A stretch of DNA of 64,000 nt, from NCBI RefSeq assembly GCF_900099775.1, contig NZ_FMTM01000009.1, positions 1 through 64,000 of the forward strand. Reading direction: 5' to 3'. How positions within the stretch are numbered: position 1 is the stretch's first letter; every line of letters starts with the position of its first letter. Shown piece after piece: positions 35,008 to 44,223 of the stretch. Below the pieces are notes generated by a model, which saw nothing but the letters and a program-made list of their open reading frames with translations, did not search any database and was not told the DNA's origin. The position numbers and the translations under genes were made by a program. This DNA is from Rhizobium mongolense subsp. loessense. Lineage in GTDB: Bacteria > Pseudomonadota > Alphaproteobacteria > Rhizobiales > Rhizobiaceae.

Positions 35008-37008
35008 GTGCGCATCAGGTTGCTAGGTGGCCTCGAAGTTACTTCTGCGGAACACCGGCAAGTCCGCTTCACCACGCGCAAGACTTCGCTCCTTTTTGCT
35101 GCCTTGGTCCTTGGAGGCAGCCGCGGCTATCGTCGGGAACAGCTTTCAGAAGCCTTTTGGCCGGGACGAAGCAATGGGCAGGCCCGCAACAGTTTGCGGC
35201 AGGCGCTGGTCGACATCAGGCGGTCGTTCCCGGCTGGCAAGGATGCCACCGTCTACATCGAGGGGGACCAGGAGGCCGTCGCGCTGGTTACCGGGCCGGA
35301 TGACGCGGACATTTCGATCTTCGACCTGAAACTGGAAGACGGCCGGACCACTGATCTCGCGTTTGCTGCGGATCTCTACCGCGGTGAGGTGCTTGCTGGC
35401 GACACCATCCCGGACGGATTGGATGAATGGTTCAGACCTCATCAGAGTAAATATCAACGCAAGGCGCAGCAGCTGGTGGAGCGGCTGAGCCTGGCGCTCT
35501 CTAGGCCCGGCTCCGCAGAAGAAACAGCCTGCGAAGGGCTCGCGGAGAGGCTGCTTGCTTCGGACCCGACCATGGAGGCAGCCCATCGAGCGTTGATGCG
35601 GATCCACGCTCTGAGGGGGCACGACAACGCGGTCTTGCGCCAGTTCGCCACCTGCCGAGCTCTCTTGAAGAAGCATCTGCGCGCGGAGCCCGAGGCACAG
35701 ACGGCCTTCCTGGCGGCATCGCTGCAATCGCGGGAGGAATCCGAAAATCAGCGGACTGCACCGGTGTCGCAGCTGCAGGCCCTCTCAGTCCCAACGAAAC
35801 ATCACGATCGGGCATCGGTTGCGGTGTTGCCATTTCAGAATCTAAGCGGCGATACAGAGCAGGAATATTTTGCCGACGGCATAGTGGAGGACATCATCAT
35901 CGCCCTGGCTCACTTCCGTCACCTGTACGTCATCGCGCGGAATTCGAGCTTTACCTACAAGGGTCAAGCCGTAGACATAAAGCAGGTCGGACGCGAATTG
36001 GACGTACGCTATGTGGTCGAGGGAAGCGTGCGCCGGACGGGCGGCCGTCTGCGCATTGCCGGGCAACTCATCGACACGTCGACGGGTGCCCATCTGTGGG
36101 CAGATCGTTTTGACGGAACTCTGGCGGATGTATTCGATCTTCAAGATCAGGTCGCCTCAAGCATCGTGGGCGCGATAACACCGAAAGTGGAGGAGGCTGA
36201 GATCGAGCGCGCCAAACGCAAGCCGACAGAGAGCCTCGACGCTTACGACTACTATCTCCGCGGGCTGGCGGCCTTTGACCGGACGATCACCGTTAGATCC
36301 ACCATCGACGATGCCTTGGGGCTGTTCATGAAGGCGATCGACCGTGACCCTGAGTTTGCTATGGCCCATGCTCGGGCGGCGCGATGTTACGCGACCCGAA
36401 AGAGCAACGGCTGGATGATCGACCGTGCGCAAGAGATCGCCGAAGCTACCCGACTGGCCAGGAGGGCGGTCGAGCTCGGAAGGGACGATGCGATTGCGCT
36501 TTCCTACGGCGGATACGTCCTCGGCTACGTTGGTGGCGACCTCGATGACAGTGCGGCTTGCATCGATCGCGCGCTTGCTCTCAACCCGAATCTGGCCGCT
36601 GCGTTGGGCGTCAGCAGCTGGGTGAAAGCTTGCTTGGGCGAGCCGGACAAGGCCGTCGAACACGCCGCGCTTGCCATGCGCCTGAGCCCATTTGATCCGC
36701 GCCTGTTTGCTTGGCAGTTCAACACCGGGCTCGCTCATTTTTGTGCTGGCCGCTACGATGACGCCGTCGCCTGGGCGTGGAAGTCGTTGCGCCACCAGCC
36801 GAACTACCCGAGCGCGATGCGTGTCGTGGCGGCCGGTCATGCCCTGGCGGGGCGGTTTGCGGAAGCCAAGGAAATGATCGCTCGCCTATGCGACTGCGAC
36901 CCTGCGCTGCGCCTTTCAAATCTTGCCGATATACTCCCACCGTTCCGGCGACCGGACGATCGTACTCGGTATATAGAGGCTCTTCGGAAAGCGGGACTGC
37001 CGGAGTAA
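35008..37008 (+). CDS. SARP/BTAD-type regulator with TolB-like and TPR regions
   Basis: The 666-aa protein starts at GTG 35008 with GGAG upstream. Order: a winged-helix DNA-binding domain (about 1-95, MRIRLLGGLEVTS...RREQLSEAFWPG), a bacterial transcriptional activator domain (about 100-245), a TolB N-terminal-like segment often found beside adenylate cyclases (about 265-380, ASVAVLPFQNLSGD...HLWADRFDG), and TPR repeats (about 395-650). Such proteins are cytoplasmic transcription factors; no cyclase or kinase domain is present. The targets are unknown; the divergent DUF1127 gene and flanks are candidates. Confidence 0.85.
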   Translation: MRIRLLGGLEVTSAEHRQVRFTTRKTSLLFAALVLGGSRGYRREQLSEAFWPGRSNGQARNSLRQALVDIRRSFPAGKDATVYIEGDQEAVALVTGPDDADISIFDLKLEDGRTTDLAFAADLYRGEVLAGDTIPDGLDEWFRPHQSKYQRKAQQLVERLSLALSRPGSAEETACEGLAERLLASDPTMEAAHRALMRIHALRGHDNAVLRQFATCRALLKKHLRAEPEAQTAFLAASLQSREESENQRTAPVSQLQALSVPTKHHDRASVAVLPFQNLSGDTEQEYFADGIVEDIIIALAHFRHLYVIARNSSFTYKGQAVDIKQVGRELDVRYVVEGSVRRTGGRLRIAGQLIDTSTGAHLWADRFDGTLADVFDLQDQVASSIVGAITPKVEEAEIERAKRKPTESLDAYDYYLRGLAAFDRTITVRSTIDDALGLFMKAIDRDPEFAMAHARAARCYATRKSNGWMIDRAQEIAEATRLARRAVELGRDDAIALSYGGYVLGYVGGDLDDSAACIDRALALNPNLAAALGVSSWVKACLGEPDKAVEHAALAMRLSPFDPRLFAWQFNTGLAHFCAGRYDDAVAWAWKSLRHQPNYPSAMRVVAAGHALAGRFAEAKEMIARLCDCDPALRLSNLADILPPFRRPDDRTRYIEALRKAGLPE

Positions 37009-37294
37009 CGCCGATCCGCGCAAAGCTGGGTCGGACGTAAAAGGCGCGGCGCTTTCGGGCTCCATCCTCGAAGACGCGAGCGTCTGCCAGCCAAGGTCGC
37101 GGTTGAGAACACAGGGCAAGGTCAGTGAAGGACGAGCTCGTCCGCACCGATCCTTATGATGGAGTCGTTTTGCAGCCCGGGAACACCCACTCTTTAAGCT
37201 GAATGCTCCGCCCACCTCTCCTTTAGCAGACGGCGACAACCTATATCAGCAGTGAGTTCACTTTGCAGTATTCGTGCCTCGACAGGAGACATGT

Positions 37295-38209
37295 ATGAAC
37301 CAGAACCCATATGAGCTTTTGGGCGTGAAGCCGGATGCGGACCAAAAGGAAATTCAAAGCGCTTTCCGCAAGCTCGCCAAGAAGTTCCATCCCGACCTCA
37401 ATCCGGGTGACAAGAGCGCCGAGACGCGGTTCAAGGATATTTCCGCTGCCTACGAACTTCTGAGCGATGAGGACAAGCGTGCCCGCTTCGATCGCGGCGA
37501 GATCGATATGACGGGCGCCGAGCAGGCGCGGCGCAACTATTATCGCGACTACGCCTCGGCGAGCGGTCCTGGCGGCCCCTACCATAATAACTCCGGCTTC
37601 GCCGATTTCGGCGACGCCGACGATCCTTTTGCCAGTTTCTTTTCGCGCCGCAGAGGTGGCGCGCAATTCCGCGCCAAGGGCATGGATCGGCAGTTCTCGA
37701 TGGAGGTCGACTTCCTCGATGCGGTCAATGGCGCCAAAAAGCAGGTCAGACTGCCCGATGGCCCGCCCCTCGACGTGCAGATTCCGGCAGGCACCCGAGA
37801 CGGACAGATGTTGCGACTGCGCGGCAAGGGCGAGCCGGGAATTGGCGGCGGACCGGCGGGCGATGCGCTGATCGATATCCGCGTTCGTCCGCATCGTTTT
37901 TTCACCCGTGATGGTGACGATATTCGCCTGGAACTGCCGGTCTCCCTCAGCGAAGCCGTCCTCGGCGGCAAGGTCCGCGTGCCGACACCCTCGGGTCCCG
38001 TCCATCTGACGCTGCCGCCGCATTCGAATACAGGCAAGGTGCTGCGCCTAAAGGGCAAAGGCGTTGTAAGGCGCGGCGGTGAACAAGGCGATGTCTATGT
38101 CACTCTCAAGATCGTCCTGCCCGACAAGCCGGATGACCGGTTGACCGCGTTCGTCAAGGATTGGGCCGAAACGAGCGCGCAGGATCCAAGAAGGAGCATG
38201 GAGGTCTGA
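37295..38209 (+). CDS. cbpA: DnaJ-family co-chaperone (CbpA type)
   Basis: Start 37295 has AGGAG 6 nt upstream. The 304-aa protein has a J domain with the HPD motif at 32-34, a short Gly/Phe-rich linker (FADFGDADDPFASFFSRR) and two C-terminal beta-sandwich domains (about 125-300). It has no CxxCxGxG zinc repeats, which distinguishes CbpA from DnaJ. It stimulates DnaK ATPase. A cbpM-like gene follows after 2 bp. Confidence 0.9.
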   Translation: MNQNPYELLGVKPDADQKEIQSAFRKLAKKFHPDLNPGDKSAETRFKDISAAYELLSDEDKRARFDRGEIDMTGAEQARRNYYRDYASASGPGGPYHNNSGFADFGDADDPFASFFSRRRGGAQFRAKGMDRQFSMEVDFLDAVNGAKKQVRLPDGPPLDVQIPAGTRDGQMLRLRGKGEPGIGGGPAGDALIDIRVRPHRFFTRDGDDIRLELPVSLSEAVLGGKVRVPTPSGPVHLTLPPHSNTGKVLRLKGKGVVRRGGEQGDVYVTLKIVLPDKPDDRLTAFVKDWAETSAQDPRRSMEV

Positions 38210-38211
38210 GC

Positions 38212-38541
38212 ATGGATGATGTTGAATTCCGGCGGTTCCTGAGGATCGACGTCACCGAGTTGAATTTTTGGATCGAGGAGGGATGGCTGGTGCCTGATGC
38301 CGTGGAGGAACGGCTGCAGTTCCACGACAGCGACATCGCCCGCGCGCAATTGATCCTCGATCTTAGCCGGAAGATGGGACTTAACGAGGCTGGCGTCGAT
38401 GTCGTTATGGACCTGGTAGACCAGCTTCACGGGCTGCGCGGAACCATGCGCCGGCTATTGACCGCGATTAGTCAACAGGAGCAGGAGGTGCAGCAACGGC
38501 TGCTGAGCGCTCTCGCCGATCTCGAACGCTATCGCGACTAG
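38212..38541 (+). CDS. cbpM: Chaperone modulator CbpM-like
   Basis: The 109-aa protein is a MerR-like helix-turn-helix (RIDVTELNFWIEEGWLVPDAVEERLQFHDSDIARAQLILDL) plus a C-terminal helical tail. In E. coli CbpM binds the J domain of CbpA and restrains its co-chaperone activity. The gene lies 2 bp after cbpA, as in the known pair. Confidence 0.85.
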   Translation: MDDVEFRRFLRIDVTELNFWIEEGWLVPDAVEERLQFHDSDIARAQLILDLSRKMGLNEAGVDVVMDLVDQLHGLRGTMRRLLTAISQQEQEVQQRLLSALADLERYRD

Positions 38542-38841
38542 GCCTTTGCCGCAACAGCACGGTCATGTCGGCCTCCGTTCGTTCCACGCTTGGGCTCGAA
38601 GGCAATTTCAAGCTCGCCGAAGAGATGGCAGCCGGTGGCACTGATCCCGGTGAGGACAGGCATATTGGCGCGAACCCGGGCCTTCCAGAGCGTCTTTCGG
38701 GATTTGGTCTGATTGGTTCTGCACTCTGAAAAAAGCGACGCTGCCTGAAAGACAACCCGCGGTCGGCAGTTCAGACGTTCGCCCTTCGCAGATCGTTCGG
38801 TGCTGCTGCGCCAGTGAGAAGTTACAGCGCCGATTACGTCT
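38542..38841. other. Intergenic stretch
   Basis: This 300-bp gap lies between cbpM and the convergent GFA gene. Only open minus-strand frames without motifs or ribosome sites are seen. Confidence 0.4.
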
Positions 38842-39273
38842 TCAGAACCAGACGTCGGCGACCGTGCGTCCATCAAGCGGCAGGTCGTGAAAGCTGTGGA
38901 GGCCGTCAAAGCGGCGCAGTGGAACTTCCGACACCTGCTGCGGATCGGCGAGGCGAAGATTGACAGCTATTCTTGTTCGGCCGTCGTCGTTTGGCCTCAA
39001 GCTGCGCCAGCTGATGAGGTTGCCGCAGAGTTTGCAGAAATTGAATGAGATCCTGCGAGACCCGCAAATATACGCTGCCATAGCAATGCCTGGGTCTTCC
39101 ACGGCGATTTCGTGACCATCGTATCCGTAGGTCCAGAGCACTCCATAGCGGCGGCAGACCGTGCAATTGCAGATCGTGGCATCGGGTATGTCTCCTCGAT
39201 ACTCCCAACGCACAGCGCCGCAATGACAAGTGCCACGCGTTATCTTAGGTGCGAATCGTACCGGCCGTCCCAT
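38842..39273 (-). CDS. GFA/CENP-V fold protein (glutathione-dependent formaldehyde-activating family)
   Basis: The 143-aa product has the zinc pattern CHCGAV (Cys16, Cys18), CNCTVCRR (Cys35, Cys37, Cys40) and CKLCGN. The family includes Gfa, proposed to speed S-hydroxymethylglutathione formation, but many members have other roles. A start at 39273 is chosen; a further upstream part of the open frame lacks family similarity. No ribosome site is clear. Confidence 0.75.
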   Translation of the reverse strand: MGRPVRFAPKITRGTCHCGAVRWEYRGDIPDATICNCTVCRRYGVLWTYGYDGHEIAVEDPGIAMAAYICGSRRISFNFCKLCGNLISWRSLRPNDDGRTRIAVNLRLADPQQVSEVPLRRFDGLHSFHDLPLDGRTVADVWF

Positions 39274-39629
39274 GGCGCGTTTCCATCTGCATCCGTACCT
39301 ATTCGCCCGCCAGCTGATCGTGACGCTGGCGCGGGAGAACCGCCTTAGCGCGTCTTGGGGTTCCAAGCTGAACAGCGCGCCGGAGTCTTTGCTCGGCTCG
39401 GCGAAACCCGAGTGCTTCATATCATTGCAACCCAGAGGAGCGCAAGCCTTGTGCCTGCGCCGTCCATAGCACACGAGGCCATGGCCCAAATGCGGCCATA
39501 TGCGGTGAAACGGTGGCCCGAACGGCGATCGCAAGCGTTGTCACGCAAGCTTGCTGAGCGTGAAACTCAAATTGCAGCAGCATGTAAGTTGAAAACCATC
39601 GCCGACCCGCCGAAGCACTCAGACACAAT
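39274..39629. other. Intergenic stretch
   Basis: This gap of about 356 bp lies between the GFA gene and the HNH-like fragment. Plus-strand frames are open but unremarkable. It could contain the lost N-terminal part of the toxin-like gene. Confidence 0.35.
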
Positions 39630-40007
39630 GTGAGAGTCGATACCAAAGACAGGAAGAAGTGGCCCTGCGTGGTCGGTCCATACGAATACGTCGAGGCGAT
39701 CTGCCCCGGCGAAGCGCATCACATCATTCCGGACATGGTTTACCGCGTAGGCAAAGCCCCCTCAACGGAAGCAGAGCGAAACTCGACCACCGGGCGCATT
39801 CCCAACGCGCCTACCTATAACCAGGGCCAGGCGATCTGCCTGTCTCCGGGGATGCACCGAACGGATGACGATGCGGTACACAAGTCGCTCAATCCCGCTC
39901 TTGCAGTACTCGGCAGCCGGCATGTTCCCCCGCGCCTTGACGAGACAGGGATCCTTCGTGTGCTCGACGCTTTGAAAGGACCGCATCATGTTCGAGTACG
40001 TCCTTGA
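39630..40007 (+). CDS. HNH/AHH-type nuclease toxin-domain-like protein, possibly a fragment
   Basis: The 125-aa product has GEAHHIIPDMVYRVG (His30-His31) followed by RIPNAPTYNQGQAICLSPGMHRTDDDAVHKSLN. This resembles the compact HNH-like C-terminal domains of polymorphic toxins, where a histidine pair starts the metal site. No N-terminal delivery domain and no immunity gene are visible, and the only available start is a GTG without a ribosome site. It is most likely the detached C-terminal end of a larger toxin gene. Confidence 0.5.
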   Translation: MRVDTKDRKKWPCVVGPYEYVEAICPGEAHHIIPDMVYRVGKAPSTEAERNSTTGRIPNAPTYNQGQAICLSPGMHRTDDDAVHKSLNPALAVLGSRHVPPRLDETGILRVLDALKGPHHVRVRP

Positions 40008-40081
40008 ACATGATTGAGGTCGAAAAGGCCGTGTCCTCCATCGAAGGTCAGTCATCGTTTCTCAAGCCGAACGAGGCTCTC

Positions 40082-41176
40082 ATGCGGCTGACCACAGCAT
40101 TTACAGCTTTTTTCTTTGTCGTCATTTCAACCGCATCCGTTTTCGCAGGTGAAGCCGGCCTGCAGGATATCCGCATCTTCTCGCATGAACGCGGCAGCGC
40201 ACTTGCGGTGACGATCTGGTATCCATCGAAGGGCGATGGCGAACCGGCACTGGTCGGCGAGAACAGGATTTTTGAAGGCACGCCTGCCTCAAAGAGCGCC
40301 TCCATCAGAACGGGCCGTTTTCCGTTGGTGATGCTCTCGCATGGCTCCGGTTCGCGGGTGGAAGGCATGGCCTGGATCGCCAGGGTGCTGGCCGAGGCGG
40401 GGTTCATCGTGGCCGGCCCCAACCATCCCGGCACGACGAGCGGCGATTCCACGCCGGCTGCCACCCCGAAAATCTGGGAACGCACCGAGGATATTTCGAC
40501 CATCATCACGGCACTCGTCAGCGATTCCCGATGGCAGGCGTCGATTAACAAGGACCGCATCGGCATTCTCGGTTTTTCCCTCGGCGGCAGCACGGCAATG
40601 GAGCTTGCCGGCGCTCGCGCCGATCTCGATGCTTATGTGCGCTATTGCGACGACTATCCTGCCATGATGGATTGCCGCTGGTTCGAAGGCGGGCGCGGCT
40701 TCGTCAACAACAAGCAGGTCATGGTCGAAAAATTCGATCTGCGTAGCATCGACCGGGCGCGCTTCGAACAATCGAACCGCGATCCGCGCATCGCCTCTGC
40801 GGTGCTGGTCGATCCCGGCCTTCCGACGGTCTTCAGTCCTGAAAGCGTGAAAAGCATTGATATCCCGCTGACCTTCATCAATCTCGGCAGCATCGGCAAA
40901 ATCCCGGTTGCGGTGCTTTCTGATCGCTTGGCGAAACAGGTCCCGAATGCCGCTTATGCGCAGGTCGACGATTCCGACCATTTCAGTTTTCTGCCCATTT
41001 GCAAGCAAGGCGCGGCGAATTTCCTGAAGTCGGTAGGCGATCCCGATCGCATTTGCGAACAGGGTGCAAGAAGATCGCGGGCCGATATTCACGAAGAGCT
41101 CGCCATCCTTATAAGGCAGGCCTTTGAACGGCACGCTGCTCAGCTCGATGCGAAAACCCGCGGTAGGAGAAAATAG
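40082..41176 (+). CDS. Exported alpha/beta-hydrolase
   Basis: ATG 40082 follows GAGGCTCTC. The 364-aa precursor has a signal peptide (1-22) and an alpha/beta-hydrolase core: LVMLSHGSGS for the oxyanion strand, GPNHPGTTSGD, the nucleophile Ser166 in GFSLGGS, and DDSDHFSFLP near the C-terminus with the catalytic His. It resembles predicted dienelactone-hydrolase or PAF-acetylhydrolase-like periplasmic enzymes. The substrate is unknown. Confidence 0.82.
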   Translation: MRLTTAFTAFFFVVISTASVFAGEAGLQDIRIFSHERGSALAVTIWYPSKGDGEPALVGENRIFEGTPASKSASIRTGRFPLVMLSHGSGSRVEGMAWIARVLAEAGFIVAGPNHPGTTSGDSTPAATPKIWERTEDISTIITALVSDSRWQASINKDRIGILGFSLGGSTAMELAGARADLDAYVRYCDDYPAMMDCRWFEGGRGFVNNKQVMVEKFDLRSIDRARFEQSNRDPRIASAVLVDPGLPTVFSPESVKSIDIPLTFINLGSIGKIPVAVLSDRLAKQVPNAAYAQVDDSDHFSFLPICKQGAANFLKSVGDPDRICEQGARRSRADIHEELAILIRQAFERHAAQLDAKTRGRRK

Positions 41177-41295
41177 ATCCAATGGCATTGAATGGTAGCG
41201 CGGCGAGCACAGGCGCCAACATCTGTCGCATGGCAACTTGGAGCTCGGCGCTACCAATCACGCTCGAAGGGCACCTTCGTGACCAAGCCAGATCT

Positions 41296-41535
41296 TTAAG
41301 CAATGTTCAGATCGGCGATTTCGCCGTGCCTTGCAAGCAAGCGGGGCGACGTCATGTCGCCGGTCTCGTCGTCGACCATCACGGCATAGGCAGCGACCCC
41401 GACGAAGCGAGCAGCCATCGAGGCAGCAATCTTCTCAGCCGATGGACCGTTTGAAGCCTGGCGCATCTCCCCCGGCACGAGATTTCCGCGGTTCTTCTTG
41501 TAGGGCAGGACGATGAACTTCTCGGCGATTGACAT
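41296..41535 (-). CDS. Small hypothetical protein
   Basis: The 79-aa product starts MSIAEKFIVLPYKKNRGNLVPGE with AAAGG upstream. Composition is balanced, with an Ala-rich centre (EKIAASMAARFVGVAAYAVMVDDETGD). Such proteins are common in rhizobia, but I cannot assign the family. Confidence 0.5.
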   Translation of the reverse strand: MSIAEKFIVLPYKKNRGNLVPGEMRQASNGPSAEKIAASMAARFVGVAAYAVMVDDETGDMTSPRLLARHGEIADLNIA

Positions 41536-41921
41536 GGCTTTGCCTTTCATTTTGTTCTTTAAATGTTCTTATTGGGGAAGCGAGTCAAGCGATTCATTTG
41601 CCGTCTGACCGGAGCGAGCCAAACATTCCGCCAAGCGCTCGCGGCTCCAGAGGTCGAGCGCGACACCGGGCTCCTTCTTTTCGGCGTGAGCGCAGCGCAC
41701 AGCCAAGATCGCCGTTGCCCCATCAGCGTAGTTCAGGCGAAGCCCGCCGCATAGTTTTTGTCTTGACTGTTCAACCCTCGCTAATCGTAACCGGCCTTGA
41801 TTGCCGACAACGCAACGAAGGCGACGCAAACCTCGCTCGATAGGCCTGCGATGATCAGCTTCTTGCGGCCGGACACGCTGCTCAACGAGCCTTCGCTACC
41901 TGGTGACCGTTTGAAAACATT
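41536..41921. other. Intergenic stretch
   Basis: This region of about 386 bp lies between the small protein and the convergent or tandem SorC gene end. No gene, hairpin with a T run or repeat is evident. Confidence 0.4.
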
Positions 41922-42926
41922 TCAGGACAACTCCGCGGGCGTTCGCGCGCGGGCTGCCACCGACAGAGCTGCGCGCGCCGTGTCTTCATCGCAGACGAGG
42001 ACAGTTCCAAGCCCCGACAAGAGGACCGCGGCAATGGCCTCGACTTTGTTGATCCCGCCTGAGGCGAAGACGACGTTCGGGATCTTGCGTAACGCTTCCA
42101 GCGGCGGCGCGATTGCCCGTAGATTGAGCGGGTGGTCGATGGGAGTTCCGTTCCTGTCAATGAATTGCGCCAGAACATCGCCGCAAGCGCCGGTTGCGAC
42201 AAGCTCGTCGATCGTGACGTCCTGCGGCAGCCCGTAGCGCATCAGAAGCGATCGCTCGGTCATATCGCCGATACTGAGCACGACAAGATCGTTTGAGGCA
42301 ATCTGCCGGAAAGCCGCCTGGAATACGTCCTGCGTTACGATTGCCGTTTTGGATTCCGGACTGCCAGCATAAATGGGAGCCGCAAGATAGGCGCACTCCG
42401 CATTCAAATGGCGGGCGAGATCGCTTGCGATGTCGAATGTGTTGATCTCGATGCCATGCGTCAGTCCGCCCATCACCGAATTCACGCAAATGTCGGGCCG
42501 GCGCATGGATGGCATATGACGTACCATTTCGCGCAGCGTGGCTCCCCAGCCGACGCCAATACCCGACAGCTTGCCGTTGCTGAGCAGCTGGGCGATGTAG
42601 TCCGCCGTCGCTTGGCCGAGCAGAACAGGTATGAGATCGGGATCTGAAGGTGTTGGCACGATGATCGCCCGGCTCAGCGAGAACTCCGCGACCAGCGTCT
42701 GCTCAAGCTCGATACAGGACGTAAGCTTGGAATTCAAGGTAATCGTCACAAGGCCGGATCGGCGGGCTTCGGCGATGATTTTGTTGACACGAAGCCGGTT
42801 GGTCGAAAGCGCGTCGGCAATCTCGCCCTGCGTACGGCCTTCCATGAAGTAGAGCCATACCACACGAACCTGCATCTGCTCGTCGGGAAGTGCAACTGGC
42901 GCGCCGGCCGTCTTTGCCTGTGTCAT
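41922..42926 (-). CDS. SorC-family transcriptional regulator
   Basis: The 334-aa protein (ATG 42926) has a helix-turn-helix near 15-60 (YFMEGRTQGEIADALSTNRLRVNKIIAEARRSGLV) and a large SorC sugar-phosphate-binding domain (about 65-330, with GVGWGATLREMVRHMP and GTVLVCDEDTA). It would sense a phosphorylated polyol or glycerol compound. It sits beside the ABC transporter genes and probably controls them through the TGTAACA repeats between ugpC and ugpB. Confidence 0.87.
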   Translation of the reverse strand: MTQAKTAGAPVALPDEQMQVRVVWLYFMEGRTQGEIADALSTNRLRVNKIIAEARRSGLVTITLNSKLTSCIELEQTLVAEFSLSRAIIVPTPSDPDLIPVLLGQATADYIAQLLSNGKLSGIGVGWGATLREMVRHMPSMRRPDICVNSVMGGLTHGIEINTFDIASDLARHLNAECAYLAAPIYAGSPESKTAIVTQDVFQAAFRQIASNDLVVLSIGDMTERSLLMRYGLPQDVTIDELVATGACGDVLAQFIDRNGTPIDHPLNLRAIAPPLEALRKIPNVVFASGGINKVEAIAAVLLSGLGTVLVCDEDTARAALSVAARARTPAELS

Positions 42927-43024
42927 GGGACCGCTCTTACAACCTCTGCTTTCGCCGCTATGGGCACCAGATCGGCCGCGTTTGTCAATTGCCGTGGTCC
43001 GGTGGTTTTTCGCATGCATTTTTG

Positions 43025-44071
43025 CTAGTTGACCCGCCGGCCCGTCGCGCTGTTGAAGAGGTGAAGACTGTCTGCCAGGGCAAAGCATGAGACCGTCGCA
43101 CCGTCCGAAAGTCTCTGGTCGCCCGCAATGCTTGCCACAATCAGTTCGTTCTTCGCATCGTTAAGGCGCAGATGGACATGGTTTTCGTCGCCCACGGTTT
43201 CGATGAGCTCCACTTTGCCCTTGAAACGAAGGGCAGGCGAGGTGGTCTCGCCGAGCCTGATGGCATTTGGACGAACGCCGATCATATCGGCGTCCTCAGA
43301 CATAGTTAGTTCTTCCGCCGCAATGGTGCCGTTCGTTTTAAGATCAACGAAGTTCATGGGCGGCGATCCGATGAAGCCAGCGACGAAGATCGTTTCCGGG
43401 CGCTGATAGACTTCGACCGGGGTGCCGATCTGTTCAATCCGTCCGCCATTCATGACAACAAGACGATCAGCAAGTGTCATGGCTTCCAGCTGGTCATGCG
43501 TCACGTAAAGGCTTGTCGTCTTCAGCCGCCGCTGCAGGCGCCGGATTTCCACCCGCATCTGGACGCGCAGTTTGGCGTCGAGGTTCGAAAGCGGCTCGTC
43601 AAAGAGGAAAGCGGCGGGATTGCGAACGATTGCCCGGCCCATTGCGACGCGCTGGCGCTGCCCGCCAGACAGCTGCCGTGGACGGCGCTCGAGGAATGGG
43701 CCGATTTCCAGAATGGCTGCGGTTTCGGCAATCCGCCGGTCGATTTCGGCGCGCGCGACACGGCGATTTTTCAGTCCATATTCGAGGTTCTGACGAACCG
43801 TCATATGCGGGTAAAGCGCGTAGTTCTGGAACACCATCGCGATATCGCGCTTTGCGGGCTCGACGTTGCTCACATCGGCTCCCGCAATATGCAGATGCCC
43901 TGAACTGATGCTCTCAAGGCCGGCAATCATTCTTAGAAGCGTCGACTTGCCACAGCCCGAGGGCCCGACAAGCACGATCATTTCGCCGTCGGCGACGGTC
44001 AGGTTGATGCCCTTCACCGCTGGGACCTGACCGTAATTCTTCTTCAGATCGATGAGTTCTATGGCTGCCAT
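43025..44071 (-). CDS. ugpC: ABC transporter ATP-binding protein, UgpC/MalK type
   Basis: Start 44071 follows GGGAGGAACGA. The 348-aa protein has Walker A GPSGCGKST, signature LSGGQRQRVAMGRA, Walker B FLFDEPLSNLDAKLR and a C-terminal TOBE/OB regulatory region (about 240-345). It energises the carbohydrate-type transporter encoded by the divergent ugpBAE genes, and is separated from the rest of its system by the divergent promoter. Confidence 0.9.
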   Translation of the reverse strand: MAAIELIDLKKNYGQVPAVKGINLTVADGEMIVLVGPSGCGKSTLLRMIAGLESISSGHLHIAGADVSNVEPAKRDIAMVFQNYALYPHMTVRQNLEYGLKNRRVARAEIDRRIAETAAILEIGPFLERRPRQLSGGQRQRVAMGRAIVRNPAAFLFDEPLSNLDAKLRVQMRVEIRRLQRRLKTTSLYVTHDQLEAMTLADRLVVMNGGRIEQIGTPVEVYQRPETIFVAGFIGSPPMNFVDLKTNGTIAAEELTMSEDADMIGVRPNAIRLGETTSPALRFKGKVELIETVGDENHVHLRLNDAKNELIVASIAGDQRLSDGATVSCFALADSLHLFNSATGRRVN

Positions 44072-44095
44072 TCGTTCCTCCCGTGCGCCCGTCAT

Positions 44096-44142
44096 ACATT
44101 TGTAACACGCTATTGACATTTGTAACAAGTCGCCCCTAACCT
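44096..44142 (+). promoter_or_regulatory. Promoter with two direct-repeat operators for the ugp operon
   Basis: ACATTTGTAACA occurs at 44096-44107 and again at 44116-44127, 20 bp apart. The second copy overlaps TTGACA (44113-44118), a good -35 box; a weak -10 (TAACCT, 44137-44142) lies 18 bp on. Paired direct repeats covering the -35 fit a SorC-type repressor site for the ugpB operon and possibly for ugpC. Confidence 0.65.
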
Positions 44143-44223
44143 GTTTTCATCGCCACCTTGGGAGGGGTCAGCCGCAGCGGCAAAGCCGACGCACAAACAG
44201 CAGGCGATGGAGAGGAAAACGAG

